A DNA stretch of 64,000 bases from Mycolicibacterium gilvum. GTDB taxonomy: Bacteria > Actinomycetota > Actinomycetes > Mycobacteriales > Mycobacteriaceae. Numbering within the stretch: position 1 is the stretch's first letter; every line of letters starts with the position of its first letter. The position numbers and the translations under genes are program-made. The notes beneath the pieces were generated by a model that made no database searches, was not told where the DNA came from, and saw only the letters and a list, made by a program, of their open reading frames with translations. Positions 1 through 9,494 of the stretch are shown piece after piece. The stretch is taken from assembly GCF_900454025.1 (NCBI RefSeq), contig NZ_UGQM01000001.1, forward strand, positions 248,001-312,000. Direction: 5' to 3'.

Positions 1-1
1 C

Positions 2-757
2 CTGCGGCGCATCGTCGCCGCCCACAATGCCGCCATCCCGTTCGAGAACCTCGATCCGCTGATGGGGGTCCCGGTGGTCGATCTGTCGGCAGAAGCGTTG
101 TCGGACAAGCTCATCGGTCGGCGCCGCGGCGGCTACTGCTACGAACACAACGGATTGCTCGGCTACGTCCTCGAAGATCTCGGCTACGCGGTGGAACGTC
201 TCGTCGGCCGCGTCGTCTGGATGCACGAAGGTGACGCCCTCCCCGCCCAGACCCATCAGGTGCTGGCGGTGACGCTGCCGGACGGCGACGGGCCCTGGCT
301 CGTCGACGTCGGATTCGGCGGCCAGACACTGACGTCGCCGATCCGGTTGCAGACCGGCGTCGTCGCCCAGACCCGGCACGAGCCCTACCGGCTGCTCGAC
401 CACGCCCACGGGATGCAGCTGCAGGCCTTGATCCGCGATGTCTGGCAGCCGCTGTACCTGCTCGACCCGGCCCCCCGCCCGCGGATCGACCTCGAGGTGG
501 GCAGCTGGTACGTGTCGACGTTCCCGCGGTCGGGCTTCGTCACCGGGCTCACCGCCGCGCTGGTCACCGACGACGCCCGCTGGAACCTGCGCGGCAGGCA
601 TCTCGCCGTGCACCGCGCGGGCGGCACGGAGAAGACCCGCCTGGACACCGCGGCCGAGGTGATGGAGTTGCTTGCGACGCGATTCGGGATCGACCTGGAC
701 GATCTCGGAAACCGTGCCGACGTGGCGTCGCGCATCACCGCCGTCCTCGACACCTGA
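2..757 (+). CDS. nat: Arylamine N-acetyltransferase, 5'-truncated by window edge
   Basis: The enzyme transfers acetyl groups from acetyl-CoA to arylamines and hydrazines in the cytoplasm. In mycobacteria the family also acetylates isoniazid. The reading frame is open from base 2, so the first 25-30 residues lie outside the window; about 251 codons remain of a usual length near 275-280. The catalytic triad is visible: Cys in RGGYCYEHN (TGC at 137-139), His in QTHQVL and Asp in WLVDVGFGG. A Met codon at 62 lies in frame, but the residues before it (AAIPFENLDPL) match the conserved NAT N-terminal region, so it is internal. A 59-base gap separates it from the next gene on the same strand. Confidence 0.92.
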   Translation: MRRIVAAHNAAIPFENLDPLMGVPVVDLSAEALSDKLIGRRRGGYCYEHNGLLGYVLEDLGYAVERLVGRVVWMHEGDALPAQTHQVLAVTLPDGDGPWLVDVGFGGQTLTSPIRLQTGVVAQTRHEPYRLLDHAHGMQLQALIRDVWQPLYLLDPAPRPRIDLEVGSWYVSTFPRSGFVTGLTAALVTDDARWNLRGRHLAVHRAGGTEKTRLDTAAEVMELLATRFGIDLDDLGNRADVASRITAVLDT

Positions 758-816
758 ACCGGCACAGCAGGAATTGTCATGTCCCTGACGGCGGCGGCCG
801 ACGATACTCGGACACC

Positions 817-1740
817 GTGAACGATCCCGCCAGACGAGACCGGCTGCGTGAGTTGCTCGACGCCGTGACCGATGCCGGCAACAGCGGCGTCGGGGACATG
901 GCCCGCAGCACCTACGCCTCGGAGTTCCACTTCTCCCGGGAAGTCCGGCGTCTCACCGGAGAAGCGCCGGCGGCGTTGCGGCGGCGGGTGATGCTCGAAC
1001 GCGCCGCGTGGCGGCTGCAGCACGGCGAGCCGGTCTCCGCGGTCGCCGCGGACGAGGGATGGTCGTCGCCCGAGGTGTTCTCGCGTGCCTTCCGGCGCAC
1101 CTACGGGGTGCCGCCGTCGCAGGCCGTCGACGTGCACTTCCGACTGCCCAGCCCCAACGGACTGCACTTCCATCCGCCGCAGTCGCTGTGGCTGGACAGC
1201 GATCGCAGCGACGATCCCGGCGTCCCCGACATCGCGGCCCTGATGATCGCCCACGACATCGACGACACCACCTACCTGCTCACCCGGGCCGCGGAACTGA
1301 CCCGGGCGCAGTGGACGGCCGAGGTCGCACCCGGCCAGACGGTGCTGGAATGGGACGGCCCCGAACCCAGCGTCGGGGCGGTACTGGGTGCGCTCGTGTG
1401 GAACAAGGAGGTCTGGCTGGCGACCATCGCGGGTGAGGACTTCCCGTCCAGGGCCGCGACGCAGCCCGACCTCGTCGACGCGCGAACCCTGGCCGCGCAC
1501 CACGACGACATCGCAAAACGTTGGCGCGCAATGATTTCCGAATACGCGGCGGCGGGCCGTCTCGGGGACACCGTGATCGACGCGCTGTGCGATCCGCCCG
1601 AGTCGTTTCAGCTCTACGGCATCGTCGCGCACGTGTTGACCTACTCGGCGCACCGCCGCGAACTCGTCCGCGCCATGCTCGCCGGGCACGGCGTACCGAC
1701 GGGACTCGGAGACCCCCTCGACTGGATGAGAGGCCGCTAG
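817..1740 (+). CDS. AraC-family regulator with C-terminal DinB-like domain
   Basis: A predicted DNA-binding transcription factor of 307 residues. The N-terminal ~105 residues form an AraC-type double helix-turn-helix; the second helix pair is seen in VSAVAADEGWSSPEVFSRAF followed by RRTYGVPPSQ. Residues ~140-300 resemble a DinB/YfiT-like four-helix bundle (HVLTYSAHRRELVRAML near the end), a fold that often binds metal or thiol ligands and could act as sensor. The start is GTG at 817. The stop abuts the next ATG (1740/1741), so the two genes are probably co-transcribed and translationally coupled. The inducer and target genes cannot be read from the sequence. Confidence 0.85.
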   Translation: MNDPARRDRLRELLDAVTDAGNSGVGDMARSTYASEFHFSREVRRLTGEAPAALRRRVMLERAAWRLQHGEPVSAVAADEGWSSPEVFSRAFRRTYGVPPSQAVDVHFRLPSPNGLHFHPPQSLWLDSDRSDDPGVPDIAALMIAHDIDDTTYLLTRAAELTRAQWTAEVAPGQTVLEWDGPEPSVGAVLGALVWNKEVWLATIAGEDFPSRAATQPDLVDARTLAAHHDDIAKRWRAMISEYAAAGRLGDTVIDALCDPPESFQLYGIVAHVLTYSAHRRELVRAMLAGHGVPTGLGDPLDWMRGR

Positions 1741-2262
1741 ATGAGCACGATCTACTACACCGCATCGAGTCTCGACGGCTACATCGTCGACGACCACGGC
1801 AGCCTGGACTGGCTGACCAGTCGCGCGATCGACGCCGACGGCCCGTTCGGGATCGAACCGTTCATGGCCGACATCGGCTCGCTGGTCATGGGCGCCGACA
1901 CCTACGAGTGGATCCTGCGAAACCACCCCGGGGAGTGGATGTACACCCAGCCGTCGTGGGTGGTGACCCACCGCCCCGACATCGTCGCCGCCGACCACCC
2001 GGTCCGCACGTTCGCCGGTGACGTCGTCGACCTGCACCCGACCCTTCTCGACGCCGCAGCCGGCCGGAACGTCTGGGTGGTGGGCGGCGGCGACCTCGCG
2101 AGACAGTTCGCCGCCGCGGGCCTGATCGACGAGATGATCGTGTCCTACGCGCCGTGCACGCTGGGCGCCGGATCCCCGGTGCTCCCGATGCGCTCGGAGT
2201 GGACGCTGCAGACCTGCGCCGCCAACGCCGACTTCGTCTGCGCGCACTGGCGTCGCGTTTAG
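1741..2262 (+). CDS. Dihydrofolate reductase-family protein (RibD C-terminal-like)
   Basis: A 173-residue single-domain protein of the RibD C-terminal/DHFR superfamily, expected to bind NADPH in the cytoplasm. It opens with the family signature YYTASSLDGYIVDDHGSLDW and has the nucleotide-binding stretch VWVVGGGDLARQF followed by LIDEMIVSYAP. Proteins of this type are NADPH-dependent reductases of largely unknown substrate; a genuine folate role is not implied. It follows the AraC/DinB regulator with no gap, so that regulator may control it or sense its substrate. Confidence 0.85.
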   Translation: MSTIYYTASSLDGYIVDDHGSLDWLTSRAIDADGPFGIEPFMADIGSLVMGADTYEWILRNHPGEWMYTQPSWVVTHRPDIVAADHPVRTFAGDVVDLHPTLLDAAAGRNVWVVGGGDLARQFAAAGLIDEMIVSYAPCTLGAGSPVLPMRSEWTLQTCAANADFVCAHWRRV

Positions 2263-2330
2263 GCGCCTCCCGGCTGCGGACGTAGGCTGACGGCAAACCC
2301 GATCGGGCGGCCGGAACCGGAGGATGCAGC

Positions 2331-4166
2331 ATGGGTCACTACAAGAGCAACGTCCGCGACCTGGAGTTCAACCTGTTCGAGGTGCTCGCCCTCGAGAAGG
2401 CGCTCGCCACCGGCGATTTCGGTGACCTCGACCTCCAGTCCGCGCGCGACATGCTCGCCCAGGCCGTCGAGCTGGCCGAGGGGCCGGTCGCCGAGGCTTT
2501 CTCCGAAACCGACCGCCGGCCGCCGAGCTTCGACCCCGCCACCCACGTCGTCAGCATCCCGGAGCCGTTCAAGAAGTCGTTCCGGGCCTGGTATGACGGC
2601 GAGTGGTTCCGCGTCGGCATGGCCGAGGAGATCGGCGGCGTCCCCGCGCCGTCGATGCTGGAGTGGGCGATCAACGAGCTCGCGCTGGGGGCGCAGCCGG
2701 CCGCCTTCATGTACGCCGCGGGCCCGAAGATGGCCCACATCCTGCACGCGATCGGCAACGAGCAGCAACGGCACTGGGCCGGGCTGATGATCGAGCGCGC
2801 CTGGGGCGCCACCATGGTGCTGACCGAGCCCGACGCCGGCTCGGACGTCGGCGCCGGCCGGACCAAGGCCGTCCAGCAGCCCGACGGCACCTGGCACCTG
2901 GACGGCGTGAAGCGCTTCATCACCAACGGCGACGCCGACGACCTGTTCGAGAACATCGTGCACGTCGTCCTTGCCCGGCCCGAGGGCGCCGGTCCCGGTA
3001 CCAAGGGGCTGTCGCTGTTCATCGTGCCGAAGTTCCACTTCGACCCGCAGACCGGTGATCTCGGGGAGCGCAACGGCGTGTTCGTCACCGGCCTCGAGCA
3101 CAAGATGGGGCTCAAGGCGTCGGCGACGTGCGAGCTGACGTTCGGCCAGCACGGCGTGCCCGCCGTCGGATGGCTCGTCAACGACACCCACAGCGGCATC
3201 GCCCAGATGTTCAAGGTGATCGAGTACGCGCGAATGATGGTGGGCACCAAGGCGATCGCGACGCTGTCGACGGGCTACCTCAATGCGCTGGCGTACGCCA
3301 AGACCCGCATCCAGGGCGCCGACATGATCCAGATGACCGACAAGACGGCGCCGCGCGTGACGATCATGCACCACCCCGACGTGCGCCGGGCCCTGATGAC
3401 GCAGAAGGCCTACGCCGAGGGGCTGCGCGCGCTGTATCTGTACACCGCCGCGCACCAGGACACGACCGTCGCCGACATCGTGTCCGGTGCGGACGCCGCG
3501 ATGGCAGGACGGGTCAACGATCTGCTGCTTCCCATCGTGAAGGGCGTCGGCTCCGAACGCGCCTACCAGTGTCTGACCGAGTCGCTGCAGACGTTCGGCG
3601 GATCGGGCTTCCTGCAGGACTATCCGGTCGAGCAGTACATCCGCGACGCCAAGATTGATTCGCTCTATGAGGGCACCACCGCGATCCAGGCGCAGGACTT
3701 CTTCTTCCGCAAGATCGCCAGGGACCAGGGCGGCGCCCTGCTGCACGTGGTGAGCCACATGAGGCGGTTCCTCGACGACGCCGCGGCCCGCCCGGAACTG
3801 GCGACGGAGCGGGCACTGCTGGACACCGCCGTCGGCGATGTGCAGGAGATGGTCGCGGCGATGACGAAGTTCCTCGTCGACTCGCAGGAGAACCCGCGCG
3901 AACTGTATCGCCTTGGGCTGGAATCGGTTCCGTTCCTGCTGTCGGTCGGCGACCTGCTGCTCGCCTGGCTGTTGCTGCAGCAGGCCGAGATCGCGCTCAA
4001 CGCCCTCGACGGCACCGTCTCCGAGCGGGACCGCGCGTTCTATACCGGCAAGGTCGCGACCGGGAAGTTCTTCGCCCGCAACGTACTTCCGCGATTGAGC
4101 GCCCAGCGCGCGATCCTGCAGGCGGTGGACCTGACGGCGATGGACCTGCCCGAGGCCGCGTTTTGA
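2331..4166 (+). CDS. Acyl-CoA dehydrogenase, FadE5-like paralogue
   Basis: An FAD-dependent acyl-CoA dehydrogenase of 611 residues, catalysing the first oxidation of fatty acyl-CoA beta-oxidation. It starts [18 protein letters not shown] after a good ribosome site (GGAGG at ~2320). Family signatures include the flavin/substrate motif [11 protein letters not shown], the [20 protein letters not shown] segment and [15 protein letters not shown] with [20 protein letters not shown]. Length and sequence closely parallel FadE5 at 28825-30660 on the other strand, with the same start motif and the same C-terminal hydrophobic helix region. It lies outside the conserved Rv0223c-Rv0252 order and is probably a lineage duplicate with different chain specificity. 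Confidence 0.93.
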   Translation: MGHYKSNVRDLEFNLFEVLALEKALATGDFGDLDLQSARDMLAQAVELAEGPVAEAFSETDRRPPSFDPATHVVSIPEPFKKSFRAWYDGEWFRVGMAEEIGGVPAPSMLEWAINELALGAQPAAFMYAAGPKMAHILHAIGNEQQRHWAGLMIERAWGATMVLTEPDAGSDVGAGRTKAVQQPDGTWHLDGVKRFITNGDADDLFENIVHVVLARPEGAGPGTKGLSLFIVPKFHFDPQTGDLGERNGVFVTGLEHKMGLKASATCELTFGQHGVPAVGWLVNDTHSGIAQMFKVIEYARMMVGTKAIATLSTGYLNALAYAKTRIQGADMIQMTDKTAPRVTIMHHPDVRRALMTQKAYAEGLRALYLYTAAHQDTTVADIVSGADAAMAGRVNDLLLPIVKGVGSERAYQCLTESLQTFGGSGFLQDYPVEQYIRDAKIDSLYEGTTAIQAQDFFFRKIARDQGGALLHVVSHMRRFLDDAAARPELATERALLDTAVGDVQEMVAAMTKFLVDSQENPRELYRLGLESVPFLLSVGDLLLAWLLLQQAEIALNALDGTVSERDRAFYTGKVATGKFFARNVLPRLSAQRAILQAVDLTAMDLPEAAF

Positions 4167-4210
4167 CCGGTGCTCGATGAGTTCCGGGCGCGGCGCCGGT
4201 CGGTACACAC

Positions 4211-4609
4211 ATGAGCGATGACCAGCGTCAGATCCGGGACACCGTCGAGCGATGGGTCGAGGCGATCCGTGCGCGCGACCTCGACGGCGTGCTCGCCGCC
4301 CACACCGACGATCTCGTGATGTTCGACGTACCCCCGCCCTACGACGGGATCCGGGGTATGGACGCCTACCGCGACTCCTGGCCGCCGTTCTTCGACTTCC
4401 TCGCCGGTGGGGCGCAGTTCGAGCTCGTCGAGCTCGACGTCGTCGCCGGGGAGACCGCGGGGTTCGCCTACGCGCTGCTGCGGTGCGGTCGGCCGGAGGA
4501 CTTCGAGGCCGAACCCGACGTCCGCCTGCGGATCACGATGGGACTGCGCAAGGTCGACGGCCGGTGGCTCATCACCCACGAGCACCACTCGTTCCCGATC
4601 AAGGGCTGA
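4211..4609 (+). CDS. SnoaL-like / ketosteroid isomerase-like protein
   Basis: A small cytoplasmic protein of 132 residues with the NTF2-like cone fold expected of SnoaL/YybH families. The typical pattern is visible: an N-terminal helix (IRDTVERWVEAIRARDLDGV), LAAHTDDLVMFDVPPPYDGI with the conserved aromatic/acidic pocket residues, and a C-terminal strand KVDGRWLITHEHHSF. Members range from true isomerases to ligand-binding proteins, so no reaction can be assigned. It lies 44 bases after the acyl-CoA dehydrogenase on the same strand and may share its transcript. Confidence 0.8.
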   Translation: MSDDQRQIRDTVERWVEAIRARDLDGVLAAHTDDLVMFDVPPPYDGIRGMDAYRDSWPPFFDFLAGGAQFELVELDVVAGETAGFAYALLRCGRPEDFEAEPDVRLRITMGLRKVDGRWLITHEHHSFPIKG

Positions 4610-4615
4610 GCAGTG

Positions 4616-4678
4616 CGCCGAACGCACGCTTTATGACCGTTTTTCGGTGATTTCACGGCATATTTCGTGCATTCGGCG
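4616..4678. repeat. Palindrome between convergent genes, possible bidirectional terminator
   Basis: Bases 4616-4628 (CGCCGAACGCACG) and 4666-4678 (CGTGCATTCGGCG) are inverted repeats matching at 12 of 13 positions around a 37-base loop with a short T tract (TTTTT near 4650). The element lies between the convergent ends of the SnoaL-like gene and the aldehyde dehydrogenase gene. A terminator or RNA-end stabilising role is inferred from position only. Confidence 0.45.
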
Positions 4679-4695
4679 ACCCGCGTCTTCTGGCG

Positions 4696-6174
4696 TCAGG
4701 AAGCCGGCGGGGTGTACCCGAACGGCAGCAGGATGCTCTTCTGCTCGCAGTAGGCCTCGATGCCCTCCCAGCCGTTCTCCCGGCCGATGCCCGAGTTCTT
4801 GTAACCGCCGAACGGGGCACACGGATCGAACGCGTACATGTTCACCGCGTAGGTGCCGGTGCGGATACGCCGCGCGATCTTGAGCGCCCGGTCGTTGTCG
4901 GTGGTGTACACCGAACCGGCCAGCCCGTAGACCGAGTCGTTGGCGATACGGACCGCGTCGTCCTCGTCCTCGTAGGGGATCACCGACAGGACGGGTCCGA
5001 AGATCTCCTCCTGCGCGATGGTCATCGAGTTGTCGACGTCGGCGAAGACGGTCGGCTCGACGAACCAGCCGCTGTCCAGGCCTTCGGGGCGGCCACCACC
5101 GGTGACGACGCGCGCGCCCTCCTCGATGCCCTTCTTGATGTAACCCTCGACGCGGTCGCGCTGCTTCTCGCTGATCAGCGGGCCGATCATCGCGGCGGGG
5201 TTGTCCGGCAGGCCCGGGGCCATATTGCGGACAGCTTCCCCGAGTTTCTCTATGACCTCGTCGTAGCGCGAACGCGGCGCCAGGATGCGGGTCTGCCCGA
5301 CACACGCCTGGCCCGAGTTCATCAGGCCCGAGAACACCAGCATCGGCAACGTCGAGTCCAGGTCGGCGTCCTCGAGGATGATCGCGGCGGACTTGCCGCC
5401 GAGCTCCAGGGTGCACGGCTTGAGCTTGTCGGCGGCGATCTTCGCGATCTCCTTGCCCACACCCGAGGACCCGGTGAACGTGTACTTGTCCAGGTTCGGG
5501 TTGGCGGTCAGCGCCTGACCGGTCTCCGGACCGCCGGGCACGATCGACAGCACGCCCTCGGGCAGGCCGGCCTCGACGAACATCTCGGCCATCGCGAAGA
5601 CCGACAGCGGGGTCTCGGCAGCAGGCTTCAGCACCACCGTGCAGCCGGCCAGCAGCGCTGGGCCGAGCTTGTTCGCGGCGAGGAAGAACGGCACGTTCCA
5701 CGCGGTGACAGCGCCGACCACGCCGACCGGCTCACGCACGACCAGGGTCTGGCCGTACACGCCGTCGCGGATGTCCTGCCAGGTGAACTTGTCGGCGGCG
5801 CCGGCGTAGAACTGGAACGACGACATCGCGGCGCCGTACTGCATCATGTCGACGATCGTCGGCGGCTGCCCCGTCTCGGCGGCCAGCAGGAACTTCAGCT
5901 CGTCGGCGCGCTCCTCCATGAGCTTCACGGCGCGGCCCAGCACCTCGGCGCGCTCGGTCGGCGACATCTGCGGCCACGGGCCGTTGTCGAAGGCCTCGCG
6001 GGCGGCGGCGCACGCGGCGTCGACGTCGGCGGCCGAGGCCAGCGGCACCTTGCCGACCACGTCACCGGTGGCGGGGGAGCGCACCTCGATCACCTCCGAG
6101 GAGGCCGGCTCGACCCACTTGCCGCCGATGAACAACTTGTCCCATTCGGTTCTGAAGGCAGTGCTTTGCGTCAT
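4696..6174 (-). CDS. NAD(P)-dependent aldehyde dehydrogenase (Rv0223c-like)
   Basis: The enzyme oxidises aldehydes to carboxylic acids with NAD(P)+ in the cytoplasm; the substrate is unknown. About 492 residues from ATG at 6174; an upstream in-frame GTG at 6183 would add three residues, and the family start near WDKLFIGGKWVEP favours the ATG. Signatures: cofactor site GYFTFTGSSGVGKEI-type (here YTFTGSSGVGKEIA), catalytic Glu in LELGGKSA, catalytic Cys in NSGQACVGQTRI and the C-terminal APFGGYKNSGIGRENG. Sequence and position next to the Rv0224c-type methyltransferase match M. tuberculosis Rv0223c. Confidence 0.93.
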   Translation of the reverse strand: MTQSTAFRTEWDKLFIGGKWVEPASSEVIEVRSPATGDVVGKVPLASAADVDAACAAAREAFDNGPWPQMSPTERAEVLGRAVKLMEERADELKFLLAAETGQPPTIVDMMQYGAAMSSFQFYAGAADKFTWQDIRDGVYGQTLVVREPVGVVGAVTAWNVPFFLAANKLGPALLAGCTVVLKPAAETPLSVFAMAEMFVEAGLPEGVLSIVPGGPETGQALTANPNLDKYTFTGSSGVGKEIAKIAADKLKPCTLELGGKSAAIILEDADLDSTLPMLVFSGLMNSGQACVGQTRILAPRSRYDEVIEKLGEAVRNMAPGLPDNPAAMIGPLISEKQRDRVEGYIKKGIEEGARVVTGGGRPEGLDSGWFVEPTVFADVDNSMTIAQEEIFGPVLSVIPYEDEDDAVRIANDSVYGLAGSVYTTDNDRALKIARRIRTGTYAVNMYAFDPCAPFGGYKNSGIGRENGWEGIEAYCEQKSILLPFGYTPPAS

Positions 6175-6228
6175 GTACGTCACACTACCGACCGCGGGCC
6201 CAAACGAGAACCTGTTGCAAGACAGCCG

Positions 6229-6996
6229 TCAAGTCGGGCGCAACACCAGCACCAGGTTGCTCACCAGAAATTCCCGGACCCCGGGCACCCGCGTCAGACC
6301 CCACGCCCATCGCGGGTGGTAGCGGGGAAATGCGGCGGCCAGCGCGCCGGTGCTGCGGGCCCAGCGCAACCCGTCGGCCGCCGACACCGCGAACAACGAC
6401 GATCCGTAGTCGTTCTTGGGCCGGTGGCCGTGTCTGCGCGTGTAGCGTTCGGCGGCCCGGTAGCCGCCGAGGTAGTGCGACAGGCCCATCTCGTGGCCGC
6501 CGAACGGCCCCAGCCACACCGTGTAGGACAGCACCGCGAGCCCGCCGGGCCGGGTCACCCGCAGCATCTCCTCGCCGAGCCGCCACGGCTGTGCGACGTG
6601 TTCGGCGACGTTCGACGACAGGCAGATGTCGACGCTGCCGTCGGCGAACGGCAGCGCGGTCCCCGACGCCCGGACGAATGATCCGGCGCGACTGTGGGTG
6701 CGCGGCGCCGCGGCGTGCATCTCCCCGGGGTCGGGCTCGACACCGACATAGTGCAGGCCGGCCTCGGTGAACGCGCTCGCGAAGTAGCCCGGTCCGCCGC
6801 CGACGTCGAGCACCGTCAGATTCCGTGTCGACGTGCCGGTGGCCGCCCGCCACAGGTCGTCGACCATCGCGACGGTGTCTAACGCCAGCGCGCCGTAGAA
6901 GCGGTCCGGGTCGGTCTGCTCGGACCGGAACGCCGAGAGCAGCCGTAGCGACCGTGACAGCGTCGCGCGACCGGCCAGGAGATCGGTAGCGGCCAC
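6229..6996 (-). CDS. SAM-dependent methyltransferase (Rv0224c homologue)
   Basis: A class I methyltransferase of 255 residues, start GTG at 6996. SAM-binding motif I is VLDVGGGPGYFASAF near residue 64, followed by the acidic motif II VGVEPDPGEM and the motif near DICLSSNVAEHV. The C-terminal part (residues ~150-255) carries hydrophobic segments that may touch the membrane. Rv0224c is recalled as important for growth in M. tuberculosis; its substrate is not established, though the neighbouring genes concern envelope glycans and lipids. It is divergent from the glycosyltransferase gene, with a 38-base gap that must hold both promoters. Confidence 0.88.
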   Translation of the reverse strand: MAATDLLAGRATLSRSLRLLSAFRSEQTDPDRFYGALALDTVAMVDDLWRAATGTSTRNLTVLDVGGGPGYFASAFTEAGLHYVGVEPDPGEMHAAAPRTHSRAGSFVRASGTALPFADGSVDICLSSNVAEHVAQPWRLGEEMLRVTRPGGLAVLSYTVWLGPFGGHEMGLSHYLGGYRAAERYTRRHGHRPKNDYGSSLFAVSAADGLRWARSTGALAAAFPRYHPRWAWGLTRVPGVREFLVSNLVLVLRPT

Positions 6997-7034
6997 CCGG
7001 ACACCCTACTGATCGTCCAGTTAGGCTGGCACGG

Positions 7035-8195
7035 ATGTCTGACCTGCCCCTGCGCTCGGTGCTGCTGCTGTGCTGGCGCGACACCGGTCACCCCCAGGGT
7101 GGCGGCAGCGAGACCTACCTGCAGCGCATCGGCGCACAGCTCGCGGCGTCGGGCACCGAGGTGACGCTGCGCACCGCGCGCTACCCGGGTGCCGCGCGCG
7201 ACGAGGTCGTCGACGGAGTGCACGTCCAGCGGCGGGGCGGCTCATACACCGTGTACGTGTGGGCCGGTCTGGCGATGGCCGCGGCCAGGCTCGGGCTCGG
7301 CCCGCTGCGCCGGGTGCGTCCGGACGTGGTGGTCGACACCCAGAACGGGCTGCCGTTCCTGTCCCGGCTCGTACACGGCCGACGCGCCGTCGTGCTGGTG
7401 CACCACTGCCACCGCGAGCAGTGGCCGGTCGCCGGCCCGGTGATGAGCCGCATCGGGTGGTTCGTCGAGTCCCGCCTCGCGCCGCGGCTCTACCGGCGCA
7501 ACCAGTACGTGACGGTGTCGCTGCCGTCGGCGCGCGACCTCGCGGTGCTCGGTGTCCCCGCCGACCACGTCGCGGTCGTGCGCAACGGCGTCGACGCCGC
7601 CCCCGGGGAATCGCTGACCGTGCCGAGGTCGGCGACCCCGAGGGTCGTCGTGCTGTCACGGCTGGTGCCGCACAAGCAGATCGAGGACGCCCTCGACGTC
7701 ATCGCCGCGCTGCGCGGCAGGATCGCCGACGTGCACCTCGACGTGCTGGGTGACGGCTGGTGGTCGCAGAAGCTGGTCGAGTACGCGCACCGGCTGGGCA
7801 TCTCGGACGCCGTCACATTCCACGGCCATGTCGATGATGCGACCAAACATGTTGTGCTGCAACGTAGCTGGGTGCACGTCCTGCCGTCGCGCAAGGAAGG
7901 CTGGGGCCTCGCCGTCGTGGAGGCCGCGCAGCACGCGGTGCCGACCATCGGGTACCGGTCCTCGGGAGGTCTGACGGACTCGATCGTCGACGGTGTGACC
8001 GGCGTGCTGGTCGACGGCCCCGCCGATCTGGCCGATGCGCTGGAACGCCTGTTGACCGACGACGTCCTGCGCGAACAGCTCGGCGCGAAGGCGCAGGTGC
8101 GCAGCGGCGAGTTCTCGTGGAAGGAGAGCGCCGATGCGATGCGCACGGTGCTCGAGTCGGTCCACGCGGGGCGGATGACCAGCGGCGTCCTGTGA
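7035..8195 (+). CDS. GT4-family glycosyltransferase (Rv0225 homologue)
   Basis: A GT-B fold retaining glycosyltransferase of 386 residues. N-terminal acceptor domain: LLLCWRDTGHPQGGGSETYLQ, with the GGxE-type loop typical of GT4. C-terminal nucleotide-sugar domain: VVVLSRLVPHKQIEDAL, then HVLPSRKEGWGLAVVEAAQ carrying the conserved EX7E motif. No signal peptide, so it acts on the cytoplasmic face. Rv0225 is reported as essential in M. tuberculosis transposon screens and is suspected to act in LPS-like or lipoglycan assembly, but its product is not established. It converges on the P450 gene with three bases between the stop codons. Confidence 0.9.
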   Translation: MSDLPLRSVLLLCWRDTGHPQGGGSETYLQRIGAQLAASGTEVTLRTARYPGAARDEVVDGVHVQRRGGSYTVYVWAGLAMAAARLGLGPLRRVRPDVVVDTQNGLPFLSRLVHGRRAVVLVHHCHREQWPVAGPVMSRIGWFVESRLAPRLYRRNQYVTVSLPSARDLAVLGVPADHVAVVRNGVDAAPGESLTVPRSATPRVVVLSRLVPHKQIEDALDVIAALRGRIADVHLDVLGDGWWSQKLVEYAHRLGISDAVTFHGHVDDATKHVVLQRSWVHVLPSRKEGWGLAVVEAAQHAVPTIGYRSSGGLTDSIVDGVTGVLVDGPADLADALERLLTDDVLREQLGAKAQVRSGEFSWKESADAMRTVLESVHAGRMTSGVL

Positions 8196-8198
8196 TCC

Positions 8199-9419
8199 CT
8201 AGGCGGGCACCACTGCCGGGGTGAACTGGACGGGCATCGAACGGATCCCGTTCATCAGCACCGAGCGCACCCGCTCGACCGGTCCCACGAGCCCGATTTC
8301 CCTTGTGCGGGTGATCAACTCGCGAAAGATCGCCGCGGCCTCCACTCGGGCCAGGCTCGCGCCGAGGCAGAAGTGCGTGCCTCCGCCGCCGAAGGCCAGA
8401 TGCGGGTTCGGCATACGGCCGATGTCGAAGCGGTCGGGATCGGCGAAGTGCTTCTCGTCGCGGTTGGCCGACGGGTAGAACATCGCGACCCGTTCGCCTT
8501 CGCGCAACCGGATCCCGCCGACGTCCGTATCGCGGGTCGCGGTGCGACTGAACACCGTTACCGGGCTGGTCCAGCGCAGCATCTCCTCGACGGCGGTGGG
8601 CATCAACGACGGGTCGGCCGCCAGGCGCCGCCACTGATCGGGGTGCTCGATCAGCGCGAGAGTGCCTGCGGCGACGAGGTTTCGGGTGGTATCGCCACCG
8701 GCGTTGATCAGCAGCAGGAAGAAGAGGTTGAACTCCAGGTCGGTGAGGCGCCGGCCGTCGACCTCGGCGTGCAGCAGCGCCGTCGCGATGTCGTCGCCCG
8801 GCTCGGATCGCTTGCGGGCGGCGAGCTCGGCGGCGTACTCGAACATCTGCATCTGCGCGGCCACCAGCTCCGGGTCGTGCAGCGGGCGGGTGTTCATGAT
8901 GTCGGTCAGCGTGTACAGGCGGCGCCCGTCCTCGAGCGGGATTCCGAGCAGCTCGGCGATCACATACGACGGCAGCGCCCCGGCCACCTCGTCGACGAAC
9001 TCGCACTGGCCGTGCGCCAGCGCGTCGTCGACGATCGCGCGCGCCATGTCCGCGGTCCGCGCGCCCAGCCGGGCGACGTGGCGCGGCGTGAAGCCGCGAC
9101 TGACCAGCGCCCGCAGCGCGGTGTGCCGCGGCGGATCCATCGTCAGTATCATCAGGGCCAGCTGATAGGAGTCCTCCGGGGCGGGGACGTCGAGAAACAC
9201 CCCGGTCGCCTGCGACGACCACGTCTCGCTGTCGCGGGACACCGCGTAGATCTCGTCGTATCCGGTGAGCGCCCAGAACCTCGGCTTGTCGACCTGTGGA
9301 TGCCAGGCGACGGGCGCCTCGCGGCGAAGGGTCCGGAACGCGTCGTAGGGCATGCCCGCGAGATAGGTGTCGGGGTCGGCGAGGTCGGCCCCGCCGAGGG
9401 TGATCGCGTCTGCGGGCAT
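8199..9419 (-). CDS. Cytochrome P450
   Basis: A haem-thiolate monooxygenase of 406 residues from ATG at 9419. The frame stays open further upstream, but PADAITLGGADLADPDTYL looks like a normal bacterial P450 N-terminus. Signatures: I-helix oxygen-activation motif LINAGGDTTRN, K-helix ExxR in VEEMLRWTSP, and haem-binding AFGGGGTHFCLGASLAR with the ligand Cys at about residue 351. Soluble bacterial class, needing separate ferredoxin and reductase; none is adjacent. The CYP subfamily and substrate cannot be assigned by eye. It is divergent (75 bases) from a small membrane protein plus DUF2236 oxygenase cluster. Confidence 0.94.
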   Translation of the reverse strand: MPADAITLGGADLADPDTYLAGMPYDAFRTLRREAPVAWHPQVDKPRFWALTGYDEIYAVSRDSETWSSQATGVFLDVPAPEDSYQLALMILTMDPPRHTALRALVSRGFTPRHVARLGARTADMARAIVDDALAHGQCEFVDEVAGALPSYVIAELLGIPLEDGRRLYTLTDIMNTRPLHDPELVAAQMQMFEYAAELAARKRSEPGDDIATALLHAEVDGRRLTDLEFNLFFLLLINAGGDTTRNLVAAGTLALIEHPDQWRRLAADPSLMPTAVEEMLRWTSPVTVFSRTATRDTDVGGIRLREGERVAMFYPSANRDEKHFADPDRFDIGRMPNPHLAFGGGGTHFCLGASLARVEAAAIFRELITRTREIGLVGPVERVRSVLMNGIRSMPVQFTPAVVPA

Positions 9420-9494
9420 AGGCCGAACTGTAGATCGGCCAGTCTGATTCGCGCCCCGGTATTGCAGACAAAGCCGTGAATAGTCATTAACATA

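Noticed and set aside
385..4208. Long minus-strand frames (620 and 649 codons) opposite the regulator, reductase and acyl-CoA dehydrogenase
   Set aside because: No motifs, skewed composition; the plus-strand genes have clear active-site signatures.
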